From Arthrobacter sp. (lineage in GTDB: Bacteria; Actinomycetota; Actinomycetes; Actinomycetales; Micrococcaceae), in assembly GCA_026393275.1 (NCBI GenBank), contig JAPLAM010000105.1, positions 1 through 61,348 on the forward strand: a stretch of 61,348 nt of DNA, written 5' to 3'. Under the pieces are notes generated by a model that did not search any database, was not told where the DNA came from, and worked only from the letters and a program-made list of their open reading frames with translations. Made by a program: the position numbers and the translations under genes. Below are positions 1 to 8,901 of the stretch, piece after piece (within the stretch, counting starts at the first letter, position 1; each line of letters starts with the position of its first letter).

Positions 1-946
1 CGCGGACGAACGCGCAGAACGGAACCAGCCTGGTGACCTTACCCGGCACAACCTGGCCGAGGGCGTGGGTGCGGGCGAAGGTCTGCCACGGATCTTCCTG
101 CGTAGCCTTGAGCGACAGGGAAACGCGCTCGCGGTCCAGGTCGACCTCGAGAACCTCGACGGTGACTTCCTGGCCAACTTCGACAACCTCGGACGGGTGG
201 TCGATGTGCTTCCAGGACAGCTCGGAAACGTGAACCAGGCCGTCTACGCCGCCCAGGTCCACGAAGGCACCGAAGTTGACGATCGAGGAAACGACGCCGG
301 GACGGACCTGGCCCTTTTCCAGCTTGTTGAGGAACGTGGAGCGGACCTCGGATTGGGTCTGCTCGAGCCAGGCACGGCGGGACAGGACCACGTTGTTGCG
401 GTTCTTGTCCAGCTCGATGATCTTGGCTTCGATCTGCTGACCGATGTACGGAGCCAGGTCGCGCACACGGCGCATCTCGACGAGGGATGCGGGCAGGAAG
501 CCGCGCAGGCCGATGTCGAGGATAAGACCACCCTTGACAACTTCGATGACGGTACCGGTGACGACGCCGTCTTCTTCCTTGACCTTCTCGATGTCGCCCC
601 AGGCGCGCTCGTACTGAGCACGCTTCTTGGAGAGGATCAGACGGCCTTCTTTGTCTTCCTTGGTGAGCACCAGGGCTTCGACCTGATCGCCAACGGAGAC
701 GACGTCTCCGGGGTCAACGTCGTGCTTGATGGAAAGCTCGCGGGAGGGAATGACACCTTCGGTCTTGTAACCGATGTCGAGCAGAACTTCATCGCGGTCA
801 ACCTTGACGACGGTACCTTCGACGAGATCTCCGTCGTTGAAGTACTTGATGGTCGCGTCGACTGCTGCGAGGAAGTCCTCAGCGGTACCGATGTCGTTAA
901 TCGCGACTACGGGGGTACCGGGCTTCTCGGTGGAGGTGATGGTCAT
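1..946 (-). CDS. rpsA: 30S ribosomal protein S1 (3' end cut by window)
   Basis: Essential RNA-binding ribosomal protein that helps mRNA bind the 30S subunit. The first 315 codons are present; the C-terminal part lies beyond the left edge. The protein opens MTITSTEKPGTP and shows successive S1 (OB-fold) repeats: one around residues 35-105 (GTVVKVDRDEVLLDIGYKTEG), a second around 125-190 (LILDIGLRGFLPASLVEMR) and a third around 210-280 (VNFGAFVDLGGVDGLVHVSE), with a fourth starting at the edge. The ATG is preceded by GGAG about ten bases upstream. A consensus-like promoter lies about 155 bases upstream. The antisense frame is also open over almost the whole gene but is a shadow. Confidence 0.97.
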   Translation of the reverse strand, partial: MTITSTEKPGTPVVAINDIGTAEDFLAAVDATIKYFNDGDLVEGTVVKVDRDEVLLDIGYKTEGVIPSRELSIKHDVDPGDVVSVGDQVEALVLTKEDKEGRLILSKKRAQYERAWGDIEKVKEEDGVVTGTVIEVVKGGLILDIGLRGFLPASLVEMRRVRDLAPYIGQQIEAKIIELDKNRNNVVLSRRAWLEQTQSEVRSTFLNKLEKGQVRPGVVSSIVNFGAFVDLGGVDGLVHVSELSWKHIDHPSEVVEVGQEVTVEVLEVDLDRERVSLSLKATQEDPWQTFARTHALGQVVPGKVTRLVPFCAFVR

Positions 947-1100
947 GTAGTAGGGGCTCCGTTGTGGATAGTTAGTCGGTCAGGCAAACCGTCCCGCCCG
1001 CGTCGGCGACACGGGTGAAGAACACGGCGGTTCTAAGGCGATCCGCCGGGTCATCCTGATTCTTTGGATTTGGTTGCGCGCACGTAATACACGCCCGCTC

Positions 1101-1130
1101 AGTCTAGTCGCAGACGTCAACGCCGGTCAA
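1101..1130 (-). promoter_or_regulatory. Candidate rpsA promoter
   Basis: Read on the minus strand, TTGACC (1125-1130) is separated by 18 bases from TAGACT (1101-1106). This resembles actinobacterial housekeeping sigma promoters. It lies between the eis-like stop and rpsA and would leave a leader of roughly 150 nt, plausible for an autoregulated S1 mRNA. Inferred from consensus only. Confidence 0.45.
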
Positions 1131-1167
1131 AGCGAAACGGCCCCGTGCGACAGGGCAGCGCGCCTGC

Positions 1168-2454
1168 CTAGAAGTGCGTGAGGCAGTGCGGTGCGCGTTC
1201 GACGGCGAACATCAGCCGGGCGGTCAGCGCAGCTCCGGGGACGTGCTCGGTGATCCGGCCGGCGGCTTTTAGGGTCACCGGGCAGACGGCGCCCAGGTAG
1301 ATGGAGCCGAGGTCCGCGACGTCCAACGAAAGCTCCGGGTCGGCGTCGGCGGCCTCGGTGACCGTCGCCTCTCCCCCGGTGACCTCCACGGCGAACGTAC
1401 CGGCGGCGAAGCCGAGGCTGTCGGTGACGCGCAGCACGAGGGTTCCGTCGGCGGAGTAGCGCCGGGCGCCCAAAACCCTGACCGGGTCCAGGACGCGCAG
1501 CCATAGCATGTCGGCGTGGTCGGACGATTCAATGCAGCGGGGATCTTCGAGGGCCCAGGCCAGTGGATTGTCCACCGGCGCTTCCTTCCAGCTGACCCGC
1601 CGGATCAGGTCCATGTTGCCGAGGAATTGCCACAGTTCCAGGTAGGCCGCGTCGGTGGCGGCCACCAGGTCCACGATCTCCACGGTGGCGGGTTCGGACT
1701 CCCAGCCGGCGAACTTGTAGGAGACGTAACCGTCGACGGTCCCGGACGCGTCGTAGTGCAGGGCGCACCTGATCGCATGGTCCTCGCCGCCGTCGCGGGC
1801 CAGCGTTCCGGAGGACCGCAGCCGGTAGGCTTCCTGCCGCATGATTGAGCCGGGCGTGGCGCGGTGGGTCCGTTCGAACACCGCGGGCGCCAGTTCCAGC
1901 AGGACCTTCCGGTCGGCAAGTTCCACCGACCCGCTGGCGTCGTGGCGGAGCCGGAAGCGCGCGCCAGTCTCTACCTTGATGTCGCGCTCAAACGTGGCCA
2001 CACCGAAGCCGAACCGGCCGTAGATCGACGCCTCCGAGGCGGTGAGGGCCGCGAGGGGGACGCCGTCGGCCTTCGCCGCAGCGAGGTCCTCTGTCATCAT
2101 CCGCCGCAACAGTCCCTGCCGGCGGTGGGTCCCGCGCACGGTGACGGCGGTGACCAGCTGTGCCTCAAGCTGCCGCCCGTAGCCGATGTTCAGGTCCTTG
2201 CGCAGGGTGGCGAAGGTGGCCACCGGCACGTCGGCGGGCACGGAATGCGGCGCCACGTCACCGGTCTGGTAGACGCCAGTCATTTCACGGTTGTCCACCC
2301 GGTACATCGCCATGACCTTGTCGATGAACTCGTCTTTGTGCTGCTCGTCGTAGAATCCGATGCCGACGCCACGGAGCCAGGACACGCCCCGGGCGTACTC
2401 CGCAGAATCCTTTCCGGCCGCACGGAACCGCCGGATTTCGTACTGTTTCGCCAC
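1168..2454 (-). CDS. Eis-like GNAT N-acetyltransferase
   Basis: About 428 residues, the size of the Eis (enhanced intracellular survival) family, whose members acetylate amines such as aminoglycosides using acetyl-CoA. The N-terminal GNAT fold has an acetyl-CoA loop at about residues 110-125 (VTVRGTHRRQGLLRRMM), then a central GNAT-like region and a C-terminal SCP2/sterol-carrier-like domain ending in the carboxylate-terminated HCLTHF, typical of Eis. The GTG start at 2454 is chosen because AGGGGGAG lies just upstream; an ATG nine codons earlier overlaps that ribosome-binding site. It sits between polA and rpsA, all on the same strand. The natural substrate cannot be told from sequence. Confidence 0.88.
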   Translation of the reverse strand: MAKQYEIRRFRAAGKDSAEYARGVSWLRGVGIGFYDEQHKDEFIDKVMAMYRVDNREMTGVYQTGDVAPHSVPADVPVATFATLRKDLNIGYGRQLEAQLVTAVTVRGTHRRQGLLRRMMTEDLAAAKADGVPLAALTASEASIYGRFGFGVATFERDIKVETGARFRLRHDASGSVELADRKVLLELAPAVFERTHRATPGSIMRQEAYRLRSSGTLARDGGEDHAIRCALHYDASGTVDGYVSYKFAGWESEPATVEIVDLVAATDAAYLELWQFLGNMDLIRRVSWKEAPVDNPLAWALEDPRCIESSDHADMLWLRVLDPVRVLGARRYSADGTLVLRVTDSLGFAAGTFAVEVTGGEATVTEAADADPELSLDVADLGSIYLGAVCPVTLKAAGRITEHVPGAALTARLMFAVERAPHCLTHF

Positions 2455-2505
2455 GTGCTTCTCCCCCTGGAATTCCTGCAACTTTGAAAGAACCGCGATG
2501 CCTGC

Positions 2506-5337
2506 CTAGTGGCCTGCCTCGAACCAGCTGGTGCCGACGCCGATCTGGACGTCGAGCGGAACCGACAGCTGCGCCGCGGCGCCCATCTGTTCCGTCACCA
2601 GCCTTTCGACCGCCTCGCGTTCACCCTTGGCGACTTCGAGGACCAGTTCATCATGGACCTGCAGCAGCATGCGTGATTTTAGGCCCTGCTCGGCCAGCGC
2701 GCCGGAGACGCCCAGCATGGCCCGCTTGATGATGTCCGCCGCGGAACCCTGGATCGGCGAGTTCAGCGCGATGCGCTCCGCGTTTTCGCGCAGCTGGCGG
2801 TCTGTACTGGTCAGGTCCGGGAGGTAACGGCGGCGCCCCTCAATGGTCGAGGTGTATCCGTCGATCCGGGCCTGGTCCACAACGCCGCGGAGGTAGTCGC
2901 GGACCGCGCCGAACCGGTCAAAGTAGTCCTTCATGAGGGTCCGCGCCTCGTCCACGGAAATTTCCAGCTGCTTGGACAGGCCGAACGACGTCAGACCGTA
3001 CGCAAGGCCATAGGACATCGCCTTGACCTTGGAGCGCATGGCGCTGGTCACCTGGTCGGTGGGCACGTGGAAGATATTGGAGCCAACGAACCGGTGCAGG
3101 TCTTCGCCGTCCTTGTAGGCCTGGATCAGGCCGGCGTCGCCCGAGAGGTGGGCCATGATCCGCATTTCGATCTGCGAGTAGTCCGCGGAGAGCAGGCACT
3201 CGTAGCCCTCGCTGACCACGAAGATCCCGCGGACGCGGCGGCCTTCCTCGCTGCGGATGGGGATGTTCTGCAGGTTGGGGTTGTTGGAGGAGATCCGTCC
3301 CGTGGCCGCGACGTTCTGCGCGTAGGTGGTGTGGATCCGGCCGTCCTCGGTGACAGATTTTTTCAGCGACTCCAGCATCTGGCGCAGCTTCGACGACTCG
3401 CGGTGCGCCATCAGCTGGACCAGGAATTCGTGCCCGGTTTTTTCCAGCAGGTTCTTCAGCGAGGCGGCGTCGGTGGTGTACCCCGACTTGATCTTCTTGG
3501 TCTTCGGCAGCTGCAGTTCGTCGAAGAGTACCGTCTGGAGCTGCTTCGGCGAGCCCAAGTTGACCTCGTGGCCGATCGCCGCGAAGGCCTGCTCCTGAGC
3601 GTTGTCGATCACCTTGGCGAGGTCCGAGAGCTGCTCGTCCATGCGCGTCATGTCGACGGCGATTCCCGCAAGTTCCATGTCGGCGAGTACCCGGCTGACC
3701 GGCAATTCGAGGGTGGTCAGCAGGTCCTGGGCCTGGCGCTCCTTCAGTTCCGATTCGAAGTAGCGGCTCAGGGCCTGTACGACGGCGGCCACGTGCACCA
3801 GCTCACCGGCAGCGGCGGCGTCGTCGCCGTCGAACGCCAGCTCAAGCTGGCCTTCCTTGGCGGCCTCGGCAGAAACCGCGATGTTGAGGTGATGCTGCGC
3901 CAGTTCAGCGAGCTCGTAGCTGCGGCGGTCGGGCTGGATGAGGTAACCGGAAATGGAGGTGTCATCCACCACGCCTCGCAGTTCCAGTCCGCGGCCCGAC
4001 AGTGCCTTCAGGGCATCCTTGAACCCGTGCAGCACCTTCGCTGAATTCGCGTCACGCAGCCAGGCTGCCAGGACGTTTTCAGCGGCCGCGTCCTGCCGGG
4101 CCAGATCGAGGTATACGGCGGCGTCGTCGCGGACGATCGCCAGCGCGGCGGCGTCGGCGCCGATCCTGCCCGGCACCAGATCGACGGCCAGGGCGGACCG
4201 CTTCCCGGCACCGGCCGCCAGGAAGGCGTCCAGATCGGCGGCGTCCGCCGGGATCACGAAGTCCGGGATGTCGAGGCTTTCCCGCTCGGCTTCAGTCACT
4301 TCACTGCCGTAGAGGGCAAAGAGCCGGGTGCGGATGGTCTTGAATTCGAGATCGTCGAACAGCTCCTCGAGGGCAGCCTGGTCCGGCCGCGGATCCGCGA
4401 GCTCGTCAAGTGTGACGGGCAGCTCGAGGTCGGTGCGGAGCCGGTTGAGCCGCCGGTTGCGCTTAACGTCCTCGACGTTTTCACGGAGGGCGTCCCCCAC
4501 CTTCCCGCCGATCGTGTCGAGGTTCGCCAGGACGCCCTCGAGGCCGCCGTAGAGGTTGATCCATTTCGCTGCCGTCTTGGGGCCGACGCCGGGAACGCCG
4601 GGAAGGTTGTCTGCCGTCTCGCCCACCAGGGCAGCGAGGTCCGAGTACTGGGCGGGGCTGACGAAGTACTTCTCCTGGATGGCGTTCGCGTCCATCCGGG
4701 GAATATCGCTGACGCCTTTCCGCGGGTAGAGCACGAACACGTTGTCCGTGATCAGCTGGAAGGCATCGCGGTCGCCCGACACCAGCAGCACCTCATAGCC
4801 GGCTTTTTCACCCATGGCGGCGAGCGTGGCCAGGATGTCGTCGGCTTCCCAACCGGGCATCTTGATGGTCTTGATGCCCCACGCGCCCATGACCTTGTCG
4901 ATGAGGTCGATCTGGCCGCTCATTTCCCGCGGGGTCTCGTTGCGTCCGCCTTTGTACCCGTCGTATTCGGCCTTGCGGTGGGTGGTCTCATCGGAGACGT
5001 CGAAGGCCACGGCCACGTGGGTGGGTTGTTGTTCCTTGATCAGATTGATCAGCATGGAAGTGAAGCCGTGGATGGCGTTGGTGTGCTGCCCGGTCGCAGT
5101 GGAGAACTTGTCCGCTGGCAGCGCGAAGAATGCCCGGAACGCCATGGAGTGTCCGTCCAGCACCAGGAGGCGGGGCTGGTCCGTGATGGGAATCACGGGA
5201 GCCTCGGTGGCGGAAACCGACTCCGCAGCCCGGCTGGACCGTCCGGCGGGCTGGGCCGCAAAGACTGTTTCCGGCTCAAGTGCCGGGAGGCTGTCAGTTG
5301 CGGTACGGGAAAGGGCCGGTTTGGTAGTTTCGCTCAC
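2506..5337 (-). CDS. polA: DNA polymerase I
   Basis: 943 residues. The N-terminal 5' nuclease domain (from about residue 45, LLVLDGHSMAFRAFF, with the GVPGVGPKTAAKW helix-hairpin-helix) is followed by a degenerate 3'-5' exonuclease-like region and a family A polymerase domain. Polymerase motifs are DYSQIEMR (motif A), the O-helix RSKVKAMSYGLAYG and QVHDELVLE (motif C). It performs Okazaki fragment maturation and repair synthesis. The proofreading domain appears to lack the usual acidic metal ligands, as is common in actinobacterial Pol I. The start is a GTG at 5337; the open frame runs 125 codons further upstream, but that part is antisense to the thioesterase gene. The start codon is only 19 bp from the divergent thioesterase start. 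Confidence 0.97.
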   Translation of the reverse strand: MSETTKPALSRTATDSLPALEPETVFAAQPAGRSSRAAESVSATEAPVIPITDQPRLLVLDGHSMAFRAFFALPADKFSTATGQHTNAIHGFTSMLINLIKEQQPTHVAVAFDVSDETTHRKAEYDGYKGGRNETPREMSGQIDLIDKVMGAWGIKTIKMPGWEADDILATLAAMGEKAGYEVLLVSGDRDAFQLITDNVFVLYPRKGVSDIPRMDANAIQEKYFVSPAQYSDLAALVGETADNLPGVPGVGPKTAAKWINLYGGLEGVLANLDTIGGKVGDALRENVEDVKRNRRLNRLRTDLELPVTLDELADPRPDQAALEELFDDLEFKTIRTRLFALYGSEVTEAERESLDIPDFVIPADAADLDAFLAAGAGKRSALAVDLVPGRIGADAAALAIVRDDAAVYLDLARQDAAAENVLAAWLRDANSAKVLHGFKDALKALSGRGLELRGVVDDTSISGYLIQPDRRSYELAELAQHHLNIAVSAEAAKEGQLELAFDGDDAAAAGELVHVAAVVQALSRYFESELKERQAQDLLTTLELPVSRVLADMELAGIAVDMTRMDEQLSDLAKVIDNAQEQAFAAIGHEVNLGSPKQLQTVLFDELQLPKTKKIKSGYTTDAASLKNLLEKTGHEFLVQLMAHRESSKLRQMLESLKKSVTEDGRIHTTYAQNVAATGRISSNNPNLQNIPIRSEEGRRVRGIFVVSEGYECLLSADYSQIEMRIMAHLSGDAGLIQAYKDGEDLHRFVGSNIFHVPTDQVTSAMRSKVKAMSYGLAYGLTSFGLSKQLEISVDEARTLMKDYFDRFGAVRDYLRGVVDQARIDGYTSTIEGRRRYLPDLTSTDRQLRENAERIALNSPIQGSAADIIKRAMLGVSGALAEQGLKSRMLLQVHDELVLEVAKGEREAVERLVTEQMGAAAQLSVPLDVQIGVGTSWFEAGH

Positions 5338-5356
5338 AGGTGCCAGCCTAGTTCCC

Positions 5357-5821
5357 ATGATCGACAATTTCACGCCCGCGCCGTTCGCAGCCGAACTGGA
5401 AGCAGCCGGTGTTCCCGCGGAACTCCACGGCTGGCTGGGCCGGATGGGCGTCGGCGCCCTGGTGGTGAAGATGGGGATCCACTTCTTGGAGATGAGCCCG
5501 GAACGCATGGTCGCCACCATGCCGGTGGAGGGCAATACGCAGGTGGCCGGAATCCTGCACGGCGGCGCGCATGTGGTGCTGGCCGAAACGCTGGGTTCCT
5601 TCGCCGCCGGGATGCACGCGGGGCCCGGACGCCGGGCGCTGGGGATCGACGTCGGAGCGACGCACCACCGGGCCATCTCCTCGGGCACGGTGACGGGTAC
5701 CTGCACCGCCATTCATCTGGGCCGCACCCTCACCACGCACGAAATCGTCATGACGGATGAGCAGGGACGCCGGCTTTCCACCGCGCGGATCACCAACCTG
5801 CTCCGCGACGCCCCCGAGTAG
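5357..5821 (+). CDS. PaaI-type hotdog-fold thioesterase
   Basis: 154 residues with a single hotdog domain. The segment GNTQVAGILHGGAHVVLAET (about residues 62-81) matches the HGG active-site turn and downstream acidic residue of PaaI/YbgC-like acyl-CoA thioesterases, which hydrolyse aryl- or acyl-CoA esters in the cytosol. The ATG at 5357 lacks a clear Shine-Dalgarno sequence and lies 20 bases from the polA start on the opposite strand, so its transcript could be leaderless or start inside polA coding sequence. It converges with the DHFR-like gene, whose stop is 13 bp away. The substrate is unknown. Confidence 0.85.
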   Translation: MIDNFTPAPFAAELEAAGVPAELHGWLGRMGVGALVVKMGIHFLEMSPERMVATMPVEGNTQVAGILHGGAHVVLAETLGSFAAGMHAGPGRRALGIDVGATHHRAISSGTVTGTCTAIHLGRTLTTHEIVMTDEQGRRLSTARITNLLRDAPE

Positions 5822-5834
5822 CCAGCCGGGGTTC

Positions 5835-6383
5835 TCAGGATCGGCCGGCGAAGCGGTAGCGGAGTTCGACGACTCCGCGTCCCATCGCGGCCGAGGCGAG
5901 CAGTTCCAGCGGCGCCGTCGGGCGGGCCAGCGGGAGCAGCGGTTTCCCGCCGCCCAGCACCACGGGGATGACCGAGAGGATCAGCTCCTCGAGCAGCCCG
6001 GCGTCGGCGAACTGGGCTGCCAGGTCTCCGCCGCCCGCCACCCAGACGTTCCGGCCCGCAGCGCTGTCTTTGAGGTCTTCGACGAATTCGGTCACGGGTC
6101 CGCGGACGAAGGTGATGTCCGTCCACTTCGGGGCTGCCAGTTCGTGGTGTGTGAAGACCCAGCACGGGGTGCCGGGGTACGGCCAGTTGTCGGGTTCGTG
6201 TTGCCGGAGCCAGGCGTAGGTTTCCCCGCCCATCACGACGCAACCGACGTCGGCCATGAAGGCCTCGTAGCTTTCCCTGCCGCCGGTGAAGCCGTCGAAC
6301 TGGAGCAGCCAGTCAAGCTTGTTGTCCGCGGTGGCGATGTAGCCGTCCAGTGAGGCCGCCACGAAGTACTGGAATTTCGGCAT
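5835..6383 (-). CDS. Dihydrofolate reductase family protein (RibD C-terminal-like)
   Basis: 182 residues spanning one DHFR/RibD-C fold. It starts KFQYFVAASLDGYIAT, has the nucleotide-binding stretch VVMGGETYAW (about residues 50-59) and GRNVWVAGGGDLAAQF (about 108-123), and ends with the ILSVIPVVLGGGKPLL strand typical of the family. Such proteins are NADPH-dependent reductases of uncertain substrate and are distinct from folate-dedicated FolA. It stands alone between convergent and co-directional genes. Confidence 0.85.
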   Translation of the reverse strand: MPKFQYFVAASLDGYIATADNKLDWLLQFDGFTGGRESYEAFMADVGCVVMGGETYAWLRQHEPDNWPYPGTPCWVFTHHELAAPKWTDITFVRGPVTEFVEDLKDSAAGRNVWVAGGGDLAAQFADAGLLEELILSVIPVVLGGGKPLLPLARPTAPLELLASAAMGRGVVELRYRFAGRS

Positions 6384-6482
6384 GGGCCCAGCGTAGCCAT
6401 TCCGGGATGCCTTTCCCAGCGCACAGCGTGCCGTTCCACCGGGGGCCGGCAGGTCGCCCGCAGGGCGCCGCCGGGGGTCCGG

Positions 6483-6704
6483 CTACTTGCTGAAGTACGG
6501 AATGATCAGGTACAGCCCGAAGAGCACCGCGATCCCGCAGAGACCGAAACAGGCGTAGGAGAGCGGCCGCACCCAGCGGGGCTGGTTGGTCCCGACGTCT
6601 CCGGCGATGGCGGTCAGCCGGACGCCCAGGGCGTAGAGGACGACGACGGTCACGGCGGCGACGAAGGTGGCCCCCGCTACGACGACGAGTTCAAGCCACT
6701 TCAT
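6483..6704 (-). CDS. Small two-helix membrane protein coupled to pit
   Basis: 73 residues with two predicted transmembrane helices (about 5-27, LVVVAGATFVAAVTVVVLYAL, and 50-70, YACFGLCGIAVLFGLYLIIP) joined by a polar loop. Its ATG overlaps the pit stop codon (ATGA), so it is translationally coupled to the phosphate transporter and probably an accessory or assembly subunit. No named family is recognised. Confidence 0.75.
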   Translation of the reverse strand: MKWLELVVVAGATFVAAVTVVVLYALGVRLTAIAGDVGTNQPRWVRPLSYACFGLCGIAVLFGLYLIIPYFSK

Positions 6705-7912
6705 TTCTGGCCACCTTTGGGGTTGTTGCTGCGGCTGACGGCGGCTGCCTTCTTCTTCGCGAACCGGACGGCGTGGCCGGCCTCGTCGACCTCGACGGCG
6801 TTGTGGTGGCCGACCGGGGATCGTCCGGAGGCAATAAACATGTAGACCACTGCCGCCGTGCCTGCCACTGCGGCGATCACGAATCCGACGGTGCCGGTGT
6901 GCACCAGCATCGCCGTCAGTGCCCCAACGATCCCTGCGGCCGGGAGGGTGAAGAGCCAACCGATCGCGATCTTCCCGGCAGTTGCCCAGTGCACGGACGT
7001 GCCGCGGCGGCCCATTCCCGAACCGATGACCGATCCCGACGCGACATGCGTGGTGGACAGGGCGAAGCCCAGATGGGACGACGCCAGGATCGCGGCGGCG
7101 GTGCTGGTTTCGGCGGCGAAGCCCTGGGCCGGTTTGACCTCCGTGAGGCCGGAGCCCAGGGTCCGGATGATCCGCCAGCCGCCGGAGTAGGTGCCGACCG
7201 CGATGGCCAGCGCACACGCCCCGATGACCCAGAGTTGCGGGCCGGAGCCTGGTGCTTGGCTGCCGGCCGAAATCAGGACCAGGGTGATGATGCCCATGGT
7301 TTTCTGCGCATCATTTGTGCCGTGCGCGAGGGCCACCAGGCTGGACGTGAAGACCTGTCCGGTGCGGAAACCGCCGCGTTTCTGCGTGAGTTTGCTGCCG
7401 GTCTCCGGGTCGTGGCGGGACGTCAGGGCGTAGGCGAGCCGGGTGCACACGTAGGCGACGACCGCTGCGATGACGGGTGCGAAGACGGCCGGGAGAAGGA
7501 CCTTCTGGACCACCGAGACGAAGTTCACCGAGTTCAGGCCGATGCCGGCGATGGCCGCACCGATCAGGCCGCCGAAGAGGGCGTGCGAGGAACTGGAGGG
7601 GAGACCCTTCAGCCACGTGATCATGTTCCAGAGGATCGCCCCCATCAGGCCGGCGAAAATGATGTCCGGGGTGATTTGAACGCCGTCGGCCCCTTCCCGG
7701 ATGATGCCGCCGGAGACGGTCTTCGCCACTTCAGTGGAAAGGAACGCGCCCACGAGGTTGAGCACTGCCGCGAGGGCGACGGCGGTCTTCGGCTTGATGG
7801 CACCGGTGGCGATTGGCGTTGCCATCGCGTTGGCGGTGTCGTGAAACCCGTTCGTAAAGTCAAAGAACAGCGCCAGCGTTATGACGAGCGCCACCATTAC
7901 GGTGATTTCCAC
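6701..7912 (-). CDS. pit: PiT-family inorganic phosphate transporter
   Basis: 403-residue integral membrane protein. It has the duplicated PiT signature: N-terminal DFTNGFHDTANAMATPIAT (about residues 18-36) and a second copy SLVALAHGTNDAQKTMGII (about 190-208). These repeats carry the GxxDxxN-type ion/phosphate site. It imports phosphate (as metal-phosphate) driven by the proton gradient. The start is a GTG (EITVMVALVITLALFFDF follows). A direct repeat resembling an actinobacterial PHO box lies 66-83 bp upstream, and a small membrane gene overlaps its stop. Confidence 0.95.
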   Translation of the reverse strand: MEITVMVALVITLALFFDFTNGFHDTANAMATPIATGAIKPKTAVALAAVLNLVGAFLSTEVAKTVSGGIIREGADGVQITPDIIFAGLMGAILWNMITWLKGLPSSSSHALFGGLIGAAIAGIGLNSVNFVSVVQKVLLPAVFAPVIAAVVAYVCTRLAYALTSRHDPETGSKLTQKRGGFRTGQVFTSSLVALAHGTNDAQKTMGIITLVLISAGSQAPGSGPQLWVIGACALAIAVGTYSGGWRIIRTLGSGLTEVKPAQGFAAETSTAAAILASSHLGFALSTTHVASGSVIGSGMGRRGTSVHWATAGKIAIGWLFTLPAAGIVGALTAMLVHTGTVGFVIAAVAGTAAVVYMFIASGRSPVGHHNAVEVDEAGHAVRFAKKKAAAVSRSNNPKGGQK

Positions 7913-7977
7913 CTGTTGCCCAATCTGCAGAGTCGAGGGTCAGCAGTTCCATGCCCCGTGCCGGCCTTGTGGTCAGT

Positions 7978-7995
7978 GTTCACCTGCTGTTCAGC
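7978..7995 (+). promoter_or_regulatory. PHO-box-like direct repeat upstream of pit
   Basis: GTTCACC (7978-7984) and GTTCAGC (7989-7995) form a direct repeat with an 11-base period. That matches the GTTCACC repeats bound by PhoP in Streptomyces. It lies in the leader of the pit gene, read on the opposite strand to pit. Functional assignment is inference. Confidence 0.4.
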
Positions 7996-8139
7996 GGGAA
8001 GCTCCTGTGCGGTTCCCCAAAGCTGGCCTGAAACCGTATAGATCGTACGTGCCAACGGGTACTGCGCAAAACACGGCCGGGCCGTCGACCGGCCGGTCCG
8101 CGGAGTCAGATGGCGTCTCTAGCGGCCCGGAGGCGCGGC

Positions 8140-8823
8140 TCAGGCGGGCGGGGTGCCGCGCCCCGCACCGGCGTCAAGCATGCCGGCGATTTTTTCCTCC
8201 AAGGCCGCCAGCGTCGCTTCCGGGAGCACAATCAGGCCGTCCAATTCCTTCCGTGCCCGCTTGTAGGCCGTCTGCCGCTCGGCCGGGGTGGCGGCAGCGT
8301 CGGAGGCGATCCGGAGCAGTTTCCGGGCGGTGGCCAGCCGCTCGCGTTCCGGGCCGGTGAAGTTGCTGTCCTTGATCCGACGGGCTTCCCGCTCGGCGAC
8401 CTCGAAAGCCAGTTCGAAGCTGCGTACGGCGGCCCGGTACTCCCCCAGCCGGGCGGCCGTCGTGATCTGCGCCGGAGCGTCCGGGCGCAGGCCATCGGCT
8501 TCGCGCTTGGCCCGCAGGAAAGCCACCGTCAGCGGCTCCCGCACATCGGTCATGACCGGAAAGTCGATCAGTTTGCCGATGTCCAGTTCGTAATCCAGCC
8601 AGCGCCGGTTGACGGCGTCGTGGGCGTCCACGAGGGCCTGGACCTCGCTCCGGCTGGCCTGATCCGTTTCCGCCTGCTGGTTCTTGAGACGGTACAGCTC
8701 CAGCTTTCGGCGGTGCCGTCGTTCGCTGGCTTTAGTCCAGGACCGGGCCCAGTTGCCCAGCAATGCGCTCACCGGAAACACGAGCCACCAGTTGTGGCTG
8801 AGGAAATTGAAGAAGGGATCCAC
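8140..8823 (-). CDS. Hypothetical membrane-anchored coiled-coil protein
   Basis: 227 residues with no recognised family. One N-terminal hydrophobic segment (about residues 10-24, WWLVFPVSALLGNWA) is followed by a long, charged, mostly helical region rich in Arg, Glu and Ala (RRHRRKLELYRLKNQQ onward), suggesting a cytoplasmic coiled coil anchored in the membrane. No cysteines or obvious catalytic motifs are visible. It lies between the universal stress protein and the phosphate transporter, same strand. Codon use looks normal, supporting a real gene. Confidence 0.7.
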   Translation of the reverse strand: MDPFFNFLSHNWWLVFPVSALLGNWARSWTKASERRHRRKLELYRLKNQQAETDQASRSEVQALVDAHDAVNRRWLDYELDIGKLIDFPVMTDVREPLTVAFLRAKREADGLRPDAPAQITTAARLGEYRAAVRSFELAFEVAEREARRIKDSNFTGPERERLATARKLLRIASDAAATPAERQTAYKRARKELDGLIVLPEATLAALEEKIAGMLDAGAGRGTPPA

Positions 8824-8901
8824 GGCATCATCCTCCCACCGGGCCCGGGCGGCGGAAAGCCCCCGCCGCGGCAGGGGCGTTCCCGATGATCCGGTCCGGT
8901 C

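Noticed and set aside
65..1018. 317-codon plus-strand frame over rpsA
   Set aside because: Antisense of rpsA; the minus frame gives unmistakable S1 repeats.
5338..5712. 125-codon N-terminal extension of PolA
   Set aside because: Antisense to the thioesterase; the residues look non-coding and PolA homologues start near the GTG at 5337.
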